The notes: generated from the sequence alone by a model not told the origin. A stretch of DNA of 10,178 bases from JACOXT01 sp964372855 (GCA_964372855.1 CAYJRY010000044.1:1-10178); one strand, 5' to 3'. Positions 1-6,492 are shown, counted from the stretch's first letter. Numbers and translations: made by a program.

Positions 1-831
1 ATGACCGGGACGATCTTTTACAAATTCAATCATACTATCATCTTTACCAAGGATTTTAAGGATTTTGCGAACTACCGTCAAATTATTAATATCCTCAGTT
101 AATCCGCCCACACAAAATGTTTCCCCAACTTTACCCTTCTTAAGTATTAAGTCTATCGCGCGACAGTGATCTTCCACATATAGCCAGTCACGAACATACA
201 TACCATCGCCATAAATTGGAATCTTCCTGCCTTCCAAAAGATTAGTTATGGCAAGAGGAATCATTTTTTCTGGAAATTGATATGGACCAAAGTTGTTGGA
301 GCAATTACTAATTGTTATTGGCAAACCATAGGTTACAAAATATGATCGTACTAAATGATCTGATGCGGCTTTGCTTGCTGAATAAGGACTTCTGGGACTA
401 TATTGTGAACGTTCATTAAATTTATTCTCATCCTTAAGATCTAGGCTTCCAAATACTTCATCTGTCGATATATGATGAAACCTCTTAACTTTATTTTTAA
501 CGGCTGAGTCTAAAAGAACTTGTGTACCCAAAACATTAGTTAGTGTGAATGGTTGTGGTCCTAGAATAGATCTATCAACATGTGATTCCGCTGCGAAGTG
601 AACTACAACATCAACGCCTTGCATCTCTGGGTCCACATCCTTAGACTGAACAATATTCCCTCTTACAAATTTATAATTAGGATTCGCCTCAACTGTTTTA
701 AGATTATCTAAATTGCCCGCATAAGTAAGACTATCGAAGTTAACTATAATATCATTTGGATATTTTTTCATCCAATAATGAATAAAATTTGAGCCGATAA
801 ATCCAGCACCACCTGTAATTAATAATTTCAT
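1..831 (-). CDS. rmlB: dTDP-glucose 4,6-dehydratase, C-terminus cut by window edge
   Basis: This enzyme converts dTDP-glucose to dTDP-4-keto-6-deoxyglucose with bound NAD+, the second step towards dTDP-L-rhamnose. I translated 277 residues from the ATG at 831; the frame is still open at base 1. Visible motifs are the Rossmann glycine loop GGAGFIGS (7-14), AAESHVDRS (80-88), the catalytic STDEVFG segment (T123, D124, E125) and the Y150-x3-K154 pair in YSASK. The motifs NNFGPYQFPEK (179-189) and GDGMYVRDWLYVEDH are typical of RmlB within the short-chain dehydrogenase/epimerase superfamily. Family members are about 320-355 residues, so roughly 50 or more residues are missing. It starts 5 bases after the Nudix gene and has no Shine-Dalgarno site; AATAATT directly precedes the ATG. 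RmlC and RmlD are not in the window and may follow. Confidence 0.96.
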   Translation of the reverse strand, partial: MKLLITGGAGFIGSNFIHYWMKKYPNDIIVNFDSLTYAGNLDNLKTVEANPNYKFVRGNIVQSKDVDPEMQGVDVVVHFAAESHVDRSILGPQPFTLTNVLGTQVLLDSAVKNKVKRFHHISTDEVFGSLDLKDENKFNERSQYSPRSPYSASKAASDHLVRSYFVTYGLPITISNCSNNFGPYQFPEKMIPLAITNLLEGRKIPIYGDGMYVRDWLYVEDHCRAIDLILKKGKVGETFCVGGLTEDINNLTVVRKILKILGKDDSMIEFVKDRPGH

Positions 832-836
832 AATTA

Positions 837-1388
837 TTATGGCTTTAACTTTTTTTGCACCCTTAAATTTTCCAACATCAATATACCAATCATGCTATCC
901 GTATGATTAATCTCTCCATGCATCACTTTATTTACAGCATCTCCCAGCCTCAGCTTGACCAGTTGAATATCGTCCTCTGTTTCGGTCGGTTGTGGTTCTC
1001 CAAGCTCTATGTCTCTTGCTAAAAAAAGGTGGAGTCTCCCCTTAAAAACACTCGCTGCCATCTCTACTTTTGCCATTTCCTCCCAATGCGAAGCCACAAT
1101 GCCTCCTTCTTCTTTCAATTCTCTTTTTGCAGCTTCCAATGCTGTCTCATTTTTCTCTATATACCCAGCAATAGCCTCCAGTGTTTTTTTGTTTAACATA
1201 GGTCTAAATTGAGATACTAAATAGATTTCTAAATTTCTTGATATAGGAAAAATCGTAACAGTTGGAACTCTTTCTGCAACAAAATTTTTCTTTTCTATAT
1301 GAGCTTCGTTTATATAATCAATTTCGTCAACTGAAAAAAGTGGCGCCTTGAAAACTGATTTTTGAGATATAACCTTCCATTGACTCAT
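837..1388 (-). CDS. Nudix hydrolase, ADP-ribose pyrophosphatase type
   Basis: The protein has 183 residues and carries a perfect Nudix box, G-x5-E-x7-REUxEExGU, from G75 to I97 (GYIEKNE, then RELKEEGGI). The glutamates of this box bind the catalytic metal. The preceding LEAIAG and the FPIS / VSQFRP segments resemble ADP-ribose pyrophosphatases (NudF-like), which split nucleoside-diphosphate-X compounds into a nucleotide and a phosphorylated product. The ATG overlaps the rmlA stop as ATGA (1385-1388), and a weak purine-rich GAGAG lies upstream. The gene sits between rmlA and rmlB, so a role in sugar-nucleotide turnover or clean-up is possible, but substrate specificity cannot be read from the sequence. 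The family call is secure; the substrate is not. Confidence 0.92.
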   Translation of the reverse strand: MSQWKVISQKSVFKAPLFSVDEIDYINEAHIEKKNFVAERVPTVTIFPISRNLEIYLVSQFRPMLNKKTLEAIAGYIEKNETALEAAKRELKEEGGIVASHWEEMAKVEMAASVFKGRLHLFLARDIELGEPQPTETEDDIQLVKLRLGDAVNKVMHGEINHTDSMIGILMLENLRVQKKLKP

Positions 1389-2119
1389 TTCTCTCTTTTT
1401 AACTTCTCTGCAACTAAATTATTTGCCCTCAAGAGCTCATCATGCGATGTGCCTGCATCAATCCACCAGTCAATAGTCTCACACTCAAGTGTTCCTTCTT
1501 TAAGATAAAAATTGTTCAAATCAGTAATTTCTAGCTGTCCTCTGCTAGAGGGTTTGAGTCTATCAATAAAATCAAATACGCGATCATCGTACATGTAAAT
1601 TCCAGTTTGGGCAATTCTTGATTTGGGAACATCAGGTTTTTCTTCGATGGATAAAACTTTTCCATCTCCTCCTATCTCAATCACCCCATATTGCTTAGAT
1701 TTTGTATCCATATCAATTCCAAAAACTACTGCTCCCTTTTTTCTTTCGCTAAACTTATCAATTATTTTTTCTAAATTAAAATTAAAAATATTATCTCCCA
1801 ATATCACCAAAATTTTAGAACCAATTGCGAATTCACGGGCGAGTTTTAGTCCATCAGCAATTCCTCCTGTTGGATTTTTTTGAATTGCATAATAAAGCCT
1901 TAGGCCAAATTCCTCGCCACTTCCTAAAAGATTTGTAAAGTCTCCTGCATGATGGGCAGATGTAGTCAAAAGCACTTCTTTTATACCTGCTTTATTCATT
2001 GTTGTTAATGGATAATAAATCATTGGTTTGTTGTAGACAGGAAGTAGATGTTTGTTTGTTACTAATGTTAGTGGTCTAAGACGTGTTGCCAATCCACCAG
2101 CGAGAATTACTCCTTTCAT
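1385..2119 (-). CDS. rmlA: Glucose-1-phosphate thymidylyltransferase (short form)
   Basis: The enzyme joins dTTP and glucose-1-phosphate to give dTDP-glucose, the first step of the dTDP-rhamnose pathway. At 244 residues it matches the short class of sugar-1-phosphate nucleotidyltransferases; classical RmlA is about 290. Motifs in order are the nucleotide-binding loop LAGGLATRLRPLT (6-18), TNKHLLPVYNKPMIYYPL with K23, AIQKNPTGGIADG (78-90), LGDN (107-110), EEKP (159-162), RGQLEITD (193-200) and WIDAGT (219-224). These fit RmlA better than GDP-mannose or UDP-glucose enzymes, and the neighbouring rmlB supports this. The loop has A11 where many members have glycine. The start overlaps the stop of the small membrane protein (ATGA, 2116-2119), suggesting translational coupling. 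dTTP preference is inferred from context and motifs. Confidence 0.92.
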   Translation of the reverse strand: MKGVILAGGLATRLRPLTLVTNKHLLPVYNKPMIYYPLTTMNKAGIKEVLLTTSAHHAGDFTNLLGSGEEFGLRLYYAIQKNPTGGIADGLKLAREFAIGSKILVILGDNIFNFNLEKIIDKFSERKKGAVVFGIDMDTKSKQYGVIEIGGDGKVLSIEEKPDVPKSRIAQTGIYMYDDRVFDFIDRLKPSSRGQLEITDLNNFYLKEGTLECETIDWWIDAGTSHDELLRANNLVAEKLKREK

Positions 2120-2370
2120 ATTAGAAAATATACTATTGCTATACCAATTGTACCAATAAGTACATATTCTACCACAATTTTGATATTTAAATCATGATTA
2201 TACACATGATGCAACAAACCCCAGAAAATATAACTTAGAAAAACAAGAAAAACTACTATCATTTGAAGCTCTCTGTTAAATGAAGTAGTGTTTATCAATA
2301 AAAAACCTAGAATTAATATAGCAAAAAGGGTCAGATAATAATAGCTATGTTTTAAAAACTTTTTAATCAT
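2116..2370 (-). CDS. Small three-helix membrane protein of unknown function
   Basis: I do not recognise a named family. The 84 residues hold three hydrophobic stretches, at about 9-27, 36-52 and 64-84, with lysines at the N-terminus (MIKK). The loop between helices 2 and 3 reads HHVYNHDLN (54-62), a histidine-rich stretch that could bind a metal or a polar head group; this is speculation. The ORF is probably real because it is locked to its neighbours: its ATG shares one base with the TAA of the CAP gene (TAATG), and its stop overlaps the rmlA start (ATGA). Its position between a membrane CAP protein and dTDP-sugar enzymes suggests an envelope role, for instance as an accessory subunit of the CAP protein, whose two C-terminal helices are directly upstream. 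Confidence 0.75.
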   Translation of the reverse strand: MIKKFLKHSYYYLTLFAILILGFLLINTTSFNRELQMIVVFLVFLSYIFWGLLHHVYNHDLNIKIVVEYVLIGTIGIAIVYFLI

Positions 2371-3227
2371 TAAATTATCGCTCCTTTATTTAACATCCCA
2401 ATAATTATTAATATAAACAATAAGTAAATTACGTGATCTAAGTTATGTCCCACAAATCTTAAAATTTTCTTTCTCTCAATAATAAGTAAATCTATTATTA
2501 ATGTAAATATAAAAACAGAAAGTATGACTTTATTTATATTTGAAGATAATGATTTACTATCAATTAAAGGTGTGGTTAAATTTGTATTAGTTTTAGCTTG
2601 AACTGAACTTAATTGCCGCTTCATAATATTTTGTTCTATTTTTGGTTTGGAAGCAACAAGAGGTATATTCTGATTACCAAACTGCTCAACTATTAAAACT
2701 GTTTCTTCTCCGTTAAGTTGACCTATTTTAACAGCGAATCCAACATCTTGATAATTTGAAGATAGCATGTTAGCCCTATGCGTAGGGCTTTCCATCCAAG
2801 CATTTATTACATCGGAGGTAGTTGTAAATCCTCGTGCTAAATTTTCTCCAGCATAAACATAATTATATCCCGCTCCTTTTATAAATACCCACGGGGTTTT
2901 ACCAGATGGTGAATTGTGAGCCCAATAATCATATTGGAACATATCATCAGCTTTTTTAGATGCTGCCTCTGAAAGTCTTGCATCTAATTTTAGAGGATGG
3001 ATACCATTTTCTTGCCTTTTCTGATTAGTATGCTCAAGAAGAGATTCAATATTAATATCTGTTGAGATTCCAAGAATTGAGGGAAAAGTTTTACTGAAAT
3101 TTTTAATAAAAAAGGAGCTCAATACAATAAAAACTATTGTCAGAAAAAGAGTTGAGTTGTGAAGTATTTTTGCCCTATGGTTATTTGAAAATCTAGGAAT
3201 AAATAAATGATGAAATATATCGCCCAT
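2370..3227 (-). CDS. Membrane-anchored CAP-domain (SCP/PR-1, YkwD-like) protein
   Basis: The protein has 285 residues. A hydrophobic segment at about 26-42 could act as signal anchor, followed by an extracytoplasmic CAP domain at about 62-183, a Ser/Thr/Asn-rich linker (about 200-230) and two further hydrophobic helices (about 234-250 and 264-280). CAP signatures include LLEHTNQKRQENG, YWAHNSPSGKTP with H104, AGENLARG with E128, AWMESPTHRANML with H150 and the closing VGFAVKIG and EQFGNQ segments. The conserved His/Glu residues of the CAP cavity are therefore present. Bacterial YkwD-like CAP proteins are secreted or surface-bound, usually with no known enzymatic activity. The two extra C-terminal helices are unlike simple YkwD. 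A likely promoter lies 7 bases upstream of the ATG, and the gene heads the CAP-rml operon. Confidence 0.9.
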   Translation of the reverse strand: MGDIFHHLFIPRFSNNHRAKILHNSTLFLTIVFIVLSSFFIKNFSKTFPSILGISTDINIESLLEHTNQKRQENGIHPLKLDARLSEAASKKADDMFQYDYWAHNSPSGKTPWVFIKGAGYNYVYAGENLARGFTTTSDVINAWMESPTHRANMLSSNYQDVGFAVKIGQLNGEETVLIVEQFGNQNIPLVASKPKIEQNIMKRQLSSVQAKTNTNLTTPLIDSKSLSSNINKVILSVFIFTLIIDLLIIERKKILRFVGHNLDHVIYLLFILIIIGMLNKGAII

Positions 3228-3234
3228 TTTAATT

Positions 3235-3243
3235 ATTATAACA
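3235..3243 (-). promoter_or_regulatory. Extended -10 promoter for the CAP-rml operon
   Basis: On the minus strand the sequence reads TGTTATAAT, a perfect -10 hexamer preceded by TGn, which is the extended -10 form. Seven bases separate it from the CAP ATG, so the expected transcription start falls on or next to the start codon, predicting a leaderless mRNA. No good -35 box is seen 16-18 bases upstream, which extended -10 promoters tolerate. The short 28-base gap after tsaB and the lack of a Shine-Dalgarno site agree with this reading. Confidence 0.5.
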
Positions 3244-3255
3244 TCTATTTTTAAA

Positions 3256-3567
3256 TTAATATTTTGGGGAAATTATATTACCAATTTTTTTGCCATTAAC
3301 TGGAATTCTAAGAGTAAATGAAAGTGCATTTGCAATAGCAATTCCAACCCGAAGCCCTGTATACGATCCAGGACCAGTATTCACTTCTATCTCGTAAATA
3401 TCTTTCAAGCTTAATTTATGTTTTTTTAAAATAGAGTTAATCATTGGAAGTACTACTTGCGAGCTTCCAGAAGTTATCTTTTTAGTATTTTCATACTCTT
3501 CACCGTCAATCTCCAACCCCACAGTAATTTGTTTATTGTCTGATGAATCAATAATTAATACATTCAT
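3256..3567 (-). CDS. tsaB: TsaB-like t6A synthesis protein, N-terminal domain only
   Basis: TsaB is the non-catalytic, ASKHA-fold partner that binds TsaD when threonylcarbamoyl is transferred to A37 of ANN-decoding tRNAs. This protein starts with the typical LIIDSSD strand and carries the hallmark GPGSYTGLRVGIAIANAL (65-82). It has only 103 residues, while TsaB is commonly 200-230, so the second half of the fold is absent. It ends cleanly with TAA, and the 28 bases before the CAP gene leave no room for a remnant, so this looks like a true short form and not a frameshift. The N-terminal domain is the part that contacts TsaD in known complexes, so function may be kept. It begins 10 bases after the tsaC stop. 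Several ATGs lie close together upstream; the one at 3567 gives the right N-terminus. Confidence 0.88.
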   Translation of the reverse strand: MNVLIIDSSDNKQITVGLEIDGEEYENTKKITSGSSQVVLPMINSILKKHKLSLKDIYEIEVNTGPGSYTGLRVGIAIANALSFTLRIPVNGKKIGNIISPKY

Positions 3568-3577
3568 AATTCATACT

Positions 3578-4165
3578 TCATACTTTTAATTTTACGGCTC
3601 CTTGCCTGATAATTTTCCATTGCTTATATTTACAATCAATTACCGTTGAAACATTTTTGCCCAATTTTAATTTATATTCTAAAACATAGTCAACTAAACT
3701 AACAAGAGCTGGATTCAAATCTTCAAATTTAAATGGTGTTTTTTCTCCATGAAAATTAGCAGATGGCCCTAAAATAGGAACGCCTACCTCTCTAATAATC
3801 TCTCTGGTAATTTGAAAATCAGGAATTCTTACCCCGAGCGTAACACCTGAGCCTCTTACTAAACGAGGAATCTTATTTGCAATACAAGGAAGTATTATTG
3901 TCAGCGCGCCTGGCCAATATTTTTTCATTAATTTTTCTTTTACTTCCAAAGGCACAGGCAAAAGATACTTTTGAGCCATATCAATAGAATCTACCAAAAC
4001 AGGAGTTGCTTGTGTTGGTGGCCTTTTCCTAATCTCAAATAACCTTCTGACAGCTCTTTCATCATCAATTCTACATCCTATTCCATATGCGGTATCTGTT
4101 GGAAAAATTACTATCCCGCCATTTATCAAAACGTCAACTGACTTTTTAATAGATTTATCTTTCAT
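3578..4165 (-). CDS. tsaC: L-threonylcarbamoyladenylate synthase (YrdC domain)
   Basis: The enzyme makes threonylcarbamoyl-AMP from threonine, bicarbonate and ATP, the first step of t6A synthesis. The 195 residues form one YrdC domain without the extra C-terminal domain of Sua5, so the TsaC type applies. Motifs in order are IVIFPTDTAYGIGC (18-31), EIRKRPP (44-50), KYWPGALTIIL (82-92), GSGVTLGVRIP (105-115), GPSANFHGEKTP (133-144), STVIDC (173-178) and IIRQGAV (185-191). All the usual substrate-binding segments are recognisable. The next gene downstream is tsaB, 10 bases away, fitting a t6A pair; tsaD and tsaE are not in the window. The ATG is preceded by TATAATAATT and not by a Shine-Dalgarno site. 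Confidence in family and function is high. Confidence 0.94.
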   Translation of the reverse strand: MKDKSIKKSVDVLINGGIVIFPTDTAYGIGCRIDDERAVRRLFEIRKRPPTQATPVLVDSIDMAQKYLLPVPLEVKEKLMKKYWPGALTIILPCIANKIPRLVRGSGVTLGVRIPDFQITREIIREVGVPILGPSANFHGEKTPFKFEDLNPALVSLVDYVLEYKLKLGKNVSTVIDCKYKQWKIIRQGAVKLKV

Positions 4166-4169
4166 AATT

Positions 4170-4185
4170 ATTATAAATAATTATA
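4170..4185 (-). promoter_or_regulatory. Possible -10 elements upstream of tsaC
   Basis: Two TATAAT hexamers lie on the minus strand at 4185-4180 and 4175-4170, just before the tsaC ATG at 4165. The first would give a leader of only a few bases; the second is almost too close to the ATG. No convincing -35 box is present at either spacing, and the gap is so AT-rich that chance matches are likely. Confidence 0.3.
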
Positions 4186-4204
4186 GCTTACTTTAAGAGG
4201 AATT

Positions 4205-4729
4205 TTATGATTTAAGAATTGCTGTTACGACAAAACGCTTAGTATCCAAAAATCCCGTACAAGTGTAAAGAGTAATTCGATAATCGTTAGTATTTGCAAG
4301 TATTTGAGTTGCATTTGGATCTACAACTGTAATATATTCCACAACAAAAGTTTTTTTGTCATTATTTTTAAAGATAATATCAATTTCCGTACCAGGCTTT
4401 ATTTTTGTAAGATTACCTAGTAAACTTGTCCAATTATGGCCATATAAAACGCTGTTCCCTTTTTCTCCGGGACTTGGTGTTGATGAGAGATGGGAGATTC
4501 CTTGTGTTGTCGCATCCCATTTATTATCAATAATTTTAGCGGAAAAAATCTCTAAATCTATATTAATTGAGGGTATTACTATTCTTGACTTATACTGTAC
4601 CTGAGAGAAAGTCGTACCCTTGAAATTTTGAAATGATAGTCTTCTGGGGCTATAGTGTTGGTAAAGTAATAAACAACCAGATACCACGAATGCAAGACCT
4701 AAGATAGTTATAATTTTAGAGACGTACAT
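4205..4729 (-). CDS. Sortase (class E/D-like)
   Basis: Sortases are membrane-anchored cysteine transpeptidases that cut a C-terminal sorting signal and join the protein to an envelope acceptor. The 174 residues show an N-terminal hydrophobic anchor (about 5-23), then the catalytic domain. The triad can be seen: H98 in VLYGHNW, C157 in ITLYTCTG and R165 in TKRFVV. Other sortase features are RIVIPSINID near the start of the barrel, GEKGNSVLYGH, LTKIKPGTEIDI and FVVEYITVVDP. The start overlaps the end of the upstream gene by 14 bases, and that gene encodes a protein with an LAPTG signal. LAXTG is the motif known for class E sortases, so the assignment leans to class E, but class cannot be fixed from sequence reading alone. 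Confidence 0.93.
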   Translation of the reverse strand: MYVSKIITILGLAFVVSGCLLLYQHYSPRRLSFQNFKGTTFSQVQYKSRIVIPSINIDLEIFSAKIIDNKWDATTQGISHLSSTPSPGEKGNSVLYGHNWTSLLGNLTKIKPGTEIDIIFKNNDKKTFVVEYITVVDPNATQILANTNDYRITLYTCTGFLDTKRFVVTAILKS

Positions 4730-5306
4730 TTACTGGACCCATTTTCTTTTTTTTGCTTGATGTTGACAAAGCTTTTGGTCTTAGAAGTAATCCCGCTATT
4801 ACTAACGTTATTCCTGCTAACAATATTCCAAAGATAAATGTCAGATTACCAGTTGGTGCAAGCCCGATTCCTTTTCCCAAAACATCCCGTCCTCCAACTT
4901 GTTGTACCTCGGGCCTACAAGCATAACCTGCGTTTTTTGCAAAGTAGGGAACATTCTTAAGCCCCCACAAAGATCCATCTGGTACAAAGATCCACCCTTG
5001 GCTTTTAAGAATTGCTATTTGATTCTCTGAGAGTGCTTCAAATTGCCACCAATTTGTTTGAATTCCCTGACCATCAATTGTGCACAAACATTGAAGAACC
5101 TGATTCTCATTTATTTTATAGACAACATCTTCTCCCAAATATTCTGATGTTGCTCCCGGAACACCATGAGTTCCTTCTTTATATGATGCGATGACATCAC
5201 CTTGCGGACTAGTGCAAAGTGGAAAATTTGGTGTTTCAACAGCAAATACCTTTGGAGCAAAAATTATAAAATATATAACTATAATTAAAAAAAATTTTGT
5301 TTTCAT
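4716..5306 (-). CDS. Secreted protein with C-terminal LAPTG sorting signal
   Basis: No named domain is recognised, but the architecture is clear over 196 residues. A signal peptide at 1-22 (MKTK plus a hydrophobic core, cleavage likely after KVFA) is followed by an extracytoplasmic region with four cysteines (C31, C73, C75, C130) that could form disulfides. The segment NWWQFEALSENQIAIL precedes a region rich in Gly, Pro and aromatic residues. The C-terminus is a textbook sorting signal: LAPTG (149-153), a hydrophobic helix at about 156-175, then a basic tail with KKKK (185-188). The tail of about 20 residues is longer than usual. The sortase gene begins inside the last codons, which implies coupled expression and makes this its likely substrate. 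A strong promoter lies upstream, but no Shine-Dalgarno site is seen. Confidence 0.88.
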   Translation of the reverse strand: MKTKFFLIIVIYFIIFAPKVFAVETPNFPLCTSPQGDVIASYKEGTHGVPGATSEYLGEDVVYKINENQVLQCLCTIDGQGIQTNWWQFEALSENQIAILKSQGWIFVPDGSLWGLKNVPYFAKNAGYACRPEVQQVGGRDVLGKGIGLAPTGNLTFIFGILLAGITLVIAGLLLRPKALSTSSKKKKMGPVNVRL

Positions 5307-5351
5307 ACGATCGGAGCAGAGAGACTGAGGACAGTTAAATTAATTTGTTAT

Positions 5352-5380
5352 AGGATAACATATATTTAAATACATGTCAA
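5352..5380 (-). promoter_or_regulatory. Sigma70-type promoter for the LAPTG protein-sortase operon
   Basis: On the minus strand a perfect -35 box TTGACA (5380-5375) is separated by 17 bases from the -10 box TATCCT (5357-5352), which is preceded by TGT to give an extended -10. The spacing is optimal. Transcription should start near 5345, leaving a leader of about 39 bases before the ATG at 5306. The leader is pyrimidine-rich and lacks a Shine-Dalgarno site. This is the best promoter visible in the window and it separates the glycan cluster from the sortase operon. Confidence 0.75.
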
Positions 5381-5442
5381 GCTTTACAACAAATTGGATT
5401 GCTAAATAAAGAAATAAATAAATACGAAATTTTTCTATAAGA

Positions 5443-6492
5443 TTAAAGATCAAAGTTTCTAGAAGTTTTCTGTTTATTTTTCTGGTAATAATTAGTAAGG
5501 ACAGCGACTGCTTCTTTTGGTTCACCTTTTTCGTTATATATACTGGTTGATCCTCCGACATTGACCCAATAATTTACTCCAATAACTTCGGGAATCTTAA
5601 ATACACGCGCTAATGCTTCGTTAATCCAATCAGCTTGTTCTTTTTCTGTCATAGTTCCATTTATATCAGGAATAGGAACACCTAACTCACCAAGCACAAT
5701 CTTTGCTTCGCTTTTTTCCGCGATACTTTTAATATCATTCGACAAAATTTCTGGCTTTGAAACATAATGGTCGATTACAACTATTCCACCAAGTTTTCTG
5801 GAAGTCTCTCTATCCATTATTAGACGCGCCACATCGCCATTCATGGAGTTAAAATTAGAGATAACTTTTTTATCAATTTCGTTAAATGCTTTTTTTGCTT
5901 GCGTATATTCTTTTATTAAAAATTCTCTATGCCCATTAACATCCTGAGTAATTCTCGGATCTCCGGGTCCTCCATTTTCACACTCATTACACGTCACAAA
6001 GATATCTCCATCTTCAAATATTTCAAAATTTTCTTTTATAAATTCAACAGTTTTTTTAATATGTGTTTCCCTATCGATTGGAGGATACCCAAACCATCTC
6101 TCCCATCCAGACCAATTTCCCCTAAACCAAACATTTAATTTATACTTTCTTGCTGTATTTACCCAACGCTTTAAGAATGGCAAAAACTCTTCATCATAAG
6201 GAGTGCCGATTGCTACATGAGTAGCACCAGTTGCAGCAATGTCTCTTATTTGTTTATCAATTACCTCATCAAAAGTTGAATCTTTTAATTTCTCCCGTGC
6301 GATATCTCTTGAATATTTCATAGTATCTATAGATGTTATTATTCTTAAGTCTTTTTTTGGGAGGAGATAGGGAATTTTTGGTTCGAAAAAATCATTCACA
6401 AAACCAAAATACAATAAAACTAAAGTTGATATTAGAATCAATATTAAAACCAGATATATCCTCAAAAACATCATAATATAATTTACATACAC
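5443..6492 (-). CDS. Membrane-anchored TIM-barrel glycosidase-like protein (clan GH-A-like)
   Basis: The 349 residues begin with a strong hydrophobic helix at about 7-30, so the rest probably faces outside as an N-terminally anchored ectodomain. The ectodomain looks like a TIM barrel: LRIITSIDT, AATGATHVAIGTPYD, LNVWFRGNWSGWERW, DIFVTCNECENG, KVISNFNS, GIVVIDHYV, KIVLGELGVP and VIGVNYWVN read as successive barrel strands. Clan GH-A enzymes place an Asn-Glu acid/base after strand 4 and a nucleophile Glu after strand 7; here N169-E170 and E269 (in LGELG) fit, with W309 after strand 8. I cannot assign a GH family number. It starts with GTG, has an AGGTG site upstream and overlaps the preceding kinase gene by 10 bases. 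It may trim or remodel the glycan made by this cluster. Enzymatic activity is inferred. Confidence 0.75.
   Translation of the reverse strand: MYVNYIMMFLRIYLVLILILISTLVLLYFGFVNDFFEPKIPYLLPKKDLRIITSIDTMKYSRDIAREKLKDSTFDEVIDKQIRDIAATGATHVAIGTPYDEEFLPFLKRWVNTARKYKLNVWFRGNWSGWERWFGYPPIDRETHIKKTVEFIKENFEIFEDGDIFVTCNECENGGPGDPRITQDVNGHREFLIKEYTQAKKAFNEIDKKVISNFNSMNGDVARLIMDRETSRKLGGIVVIDHYVSKPEILSNDIKSIAEKSEAKIVLGELGVPIPDINGTMTEKEQADWINEALARVFKIPEVIGVNYWVNVGGSTSIYNEKGEPKEAVAVLTNYYQKNKQKTSRNFDL

Noticed and set aside
1009..1212. Plus-strand ORFs (also 1623-1883, 4356-4604, 5012-5194, 5929-6138, 7620-7808, 7919-8179, 8562-8756)
   Set aside because: All lie antisense inside well-supported minus-strand genes and have no family motifs; they are shadows.
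3228..3567. Frameshift explaining the short TsaB
   Set aside because: Only 28 bases separate its stop from the next start, so no C-terminal remnant exists in any frame.
5400..5442. Rho-independent terminator after the glycosidase-like gene
   Set aside because: The stretch is rich in A/T runs but no stable GC-containing stem followed by a T-tract can be drawn on the minus strand.
5340..5561. Minus-strand ORF of 73 residues overlapping the end of the glycosidase-like gene
   Set aside because: It is in another frame of that gene, its reading continues across the promoter at 5352-5380, and the protein resembles nothing known.
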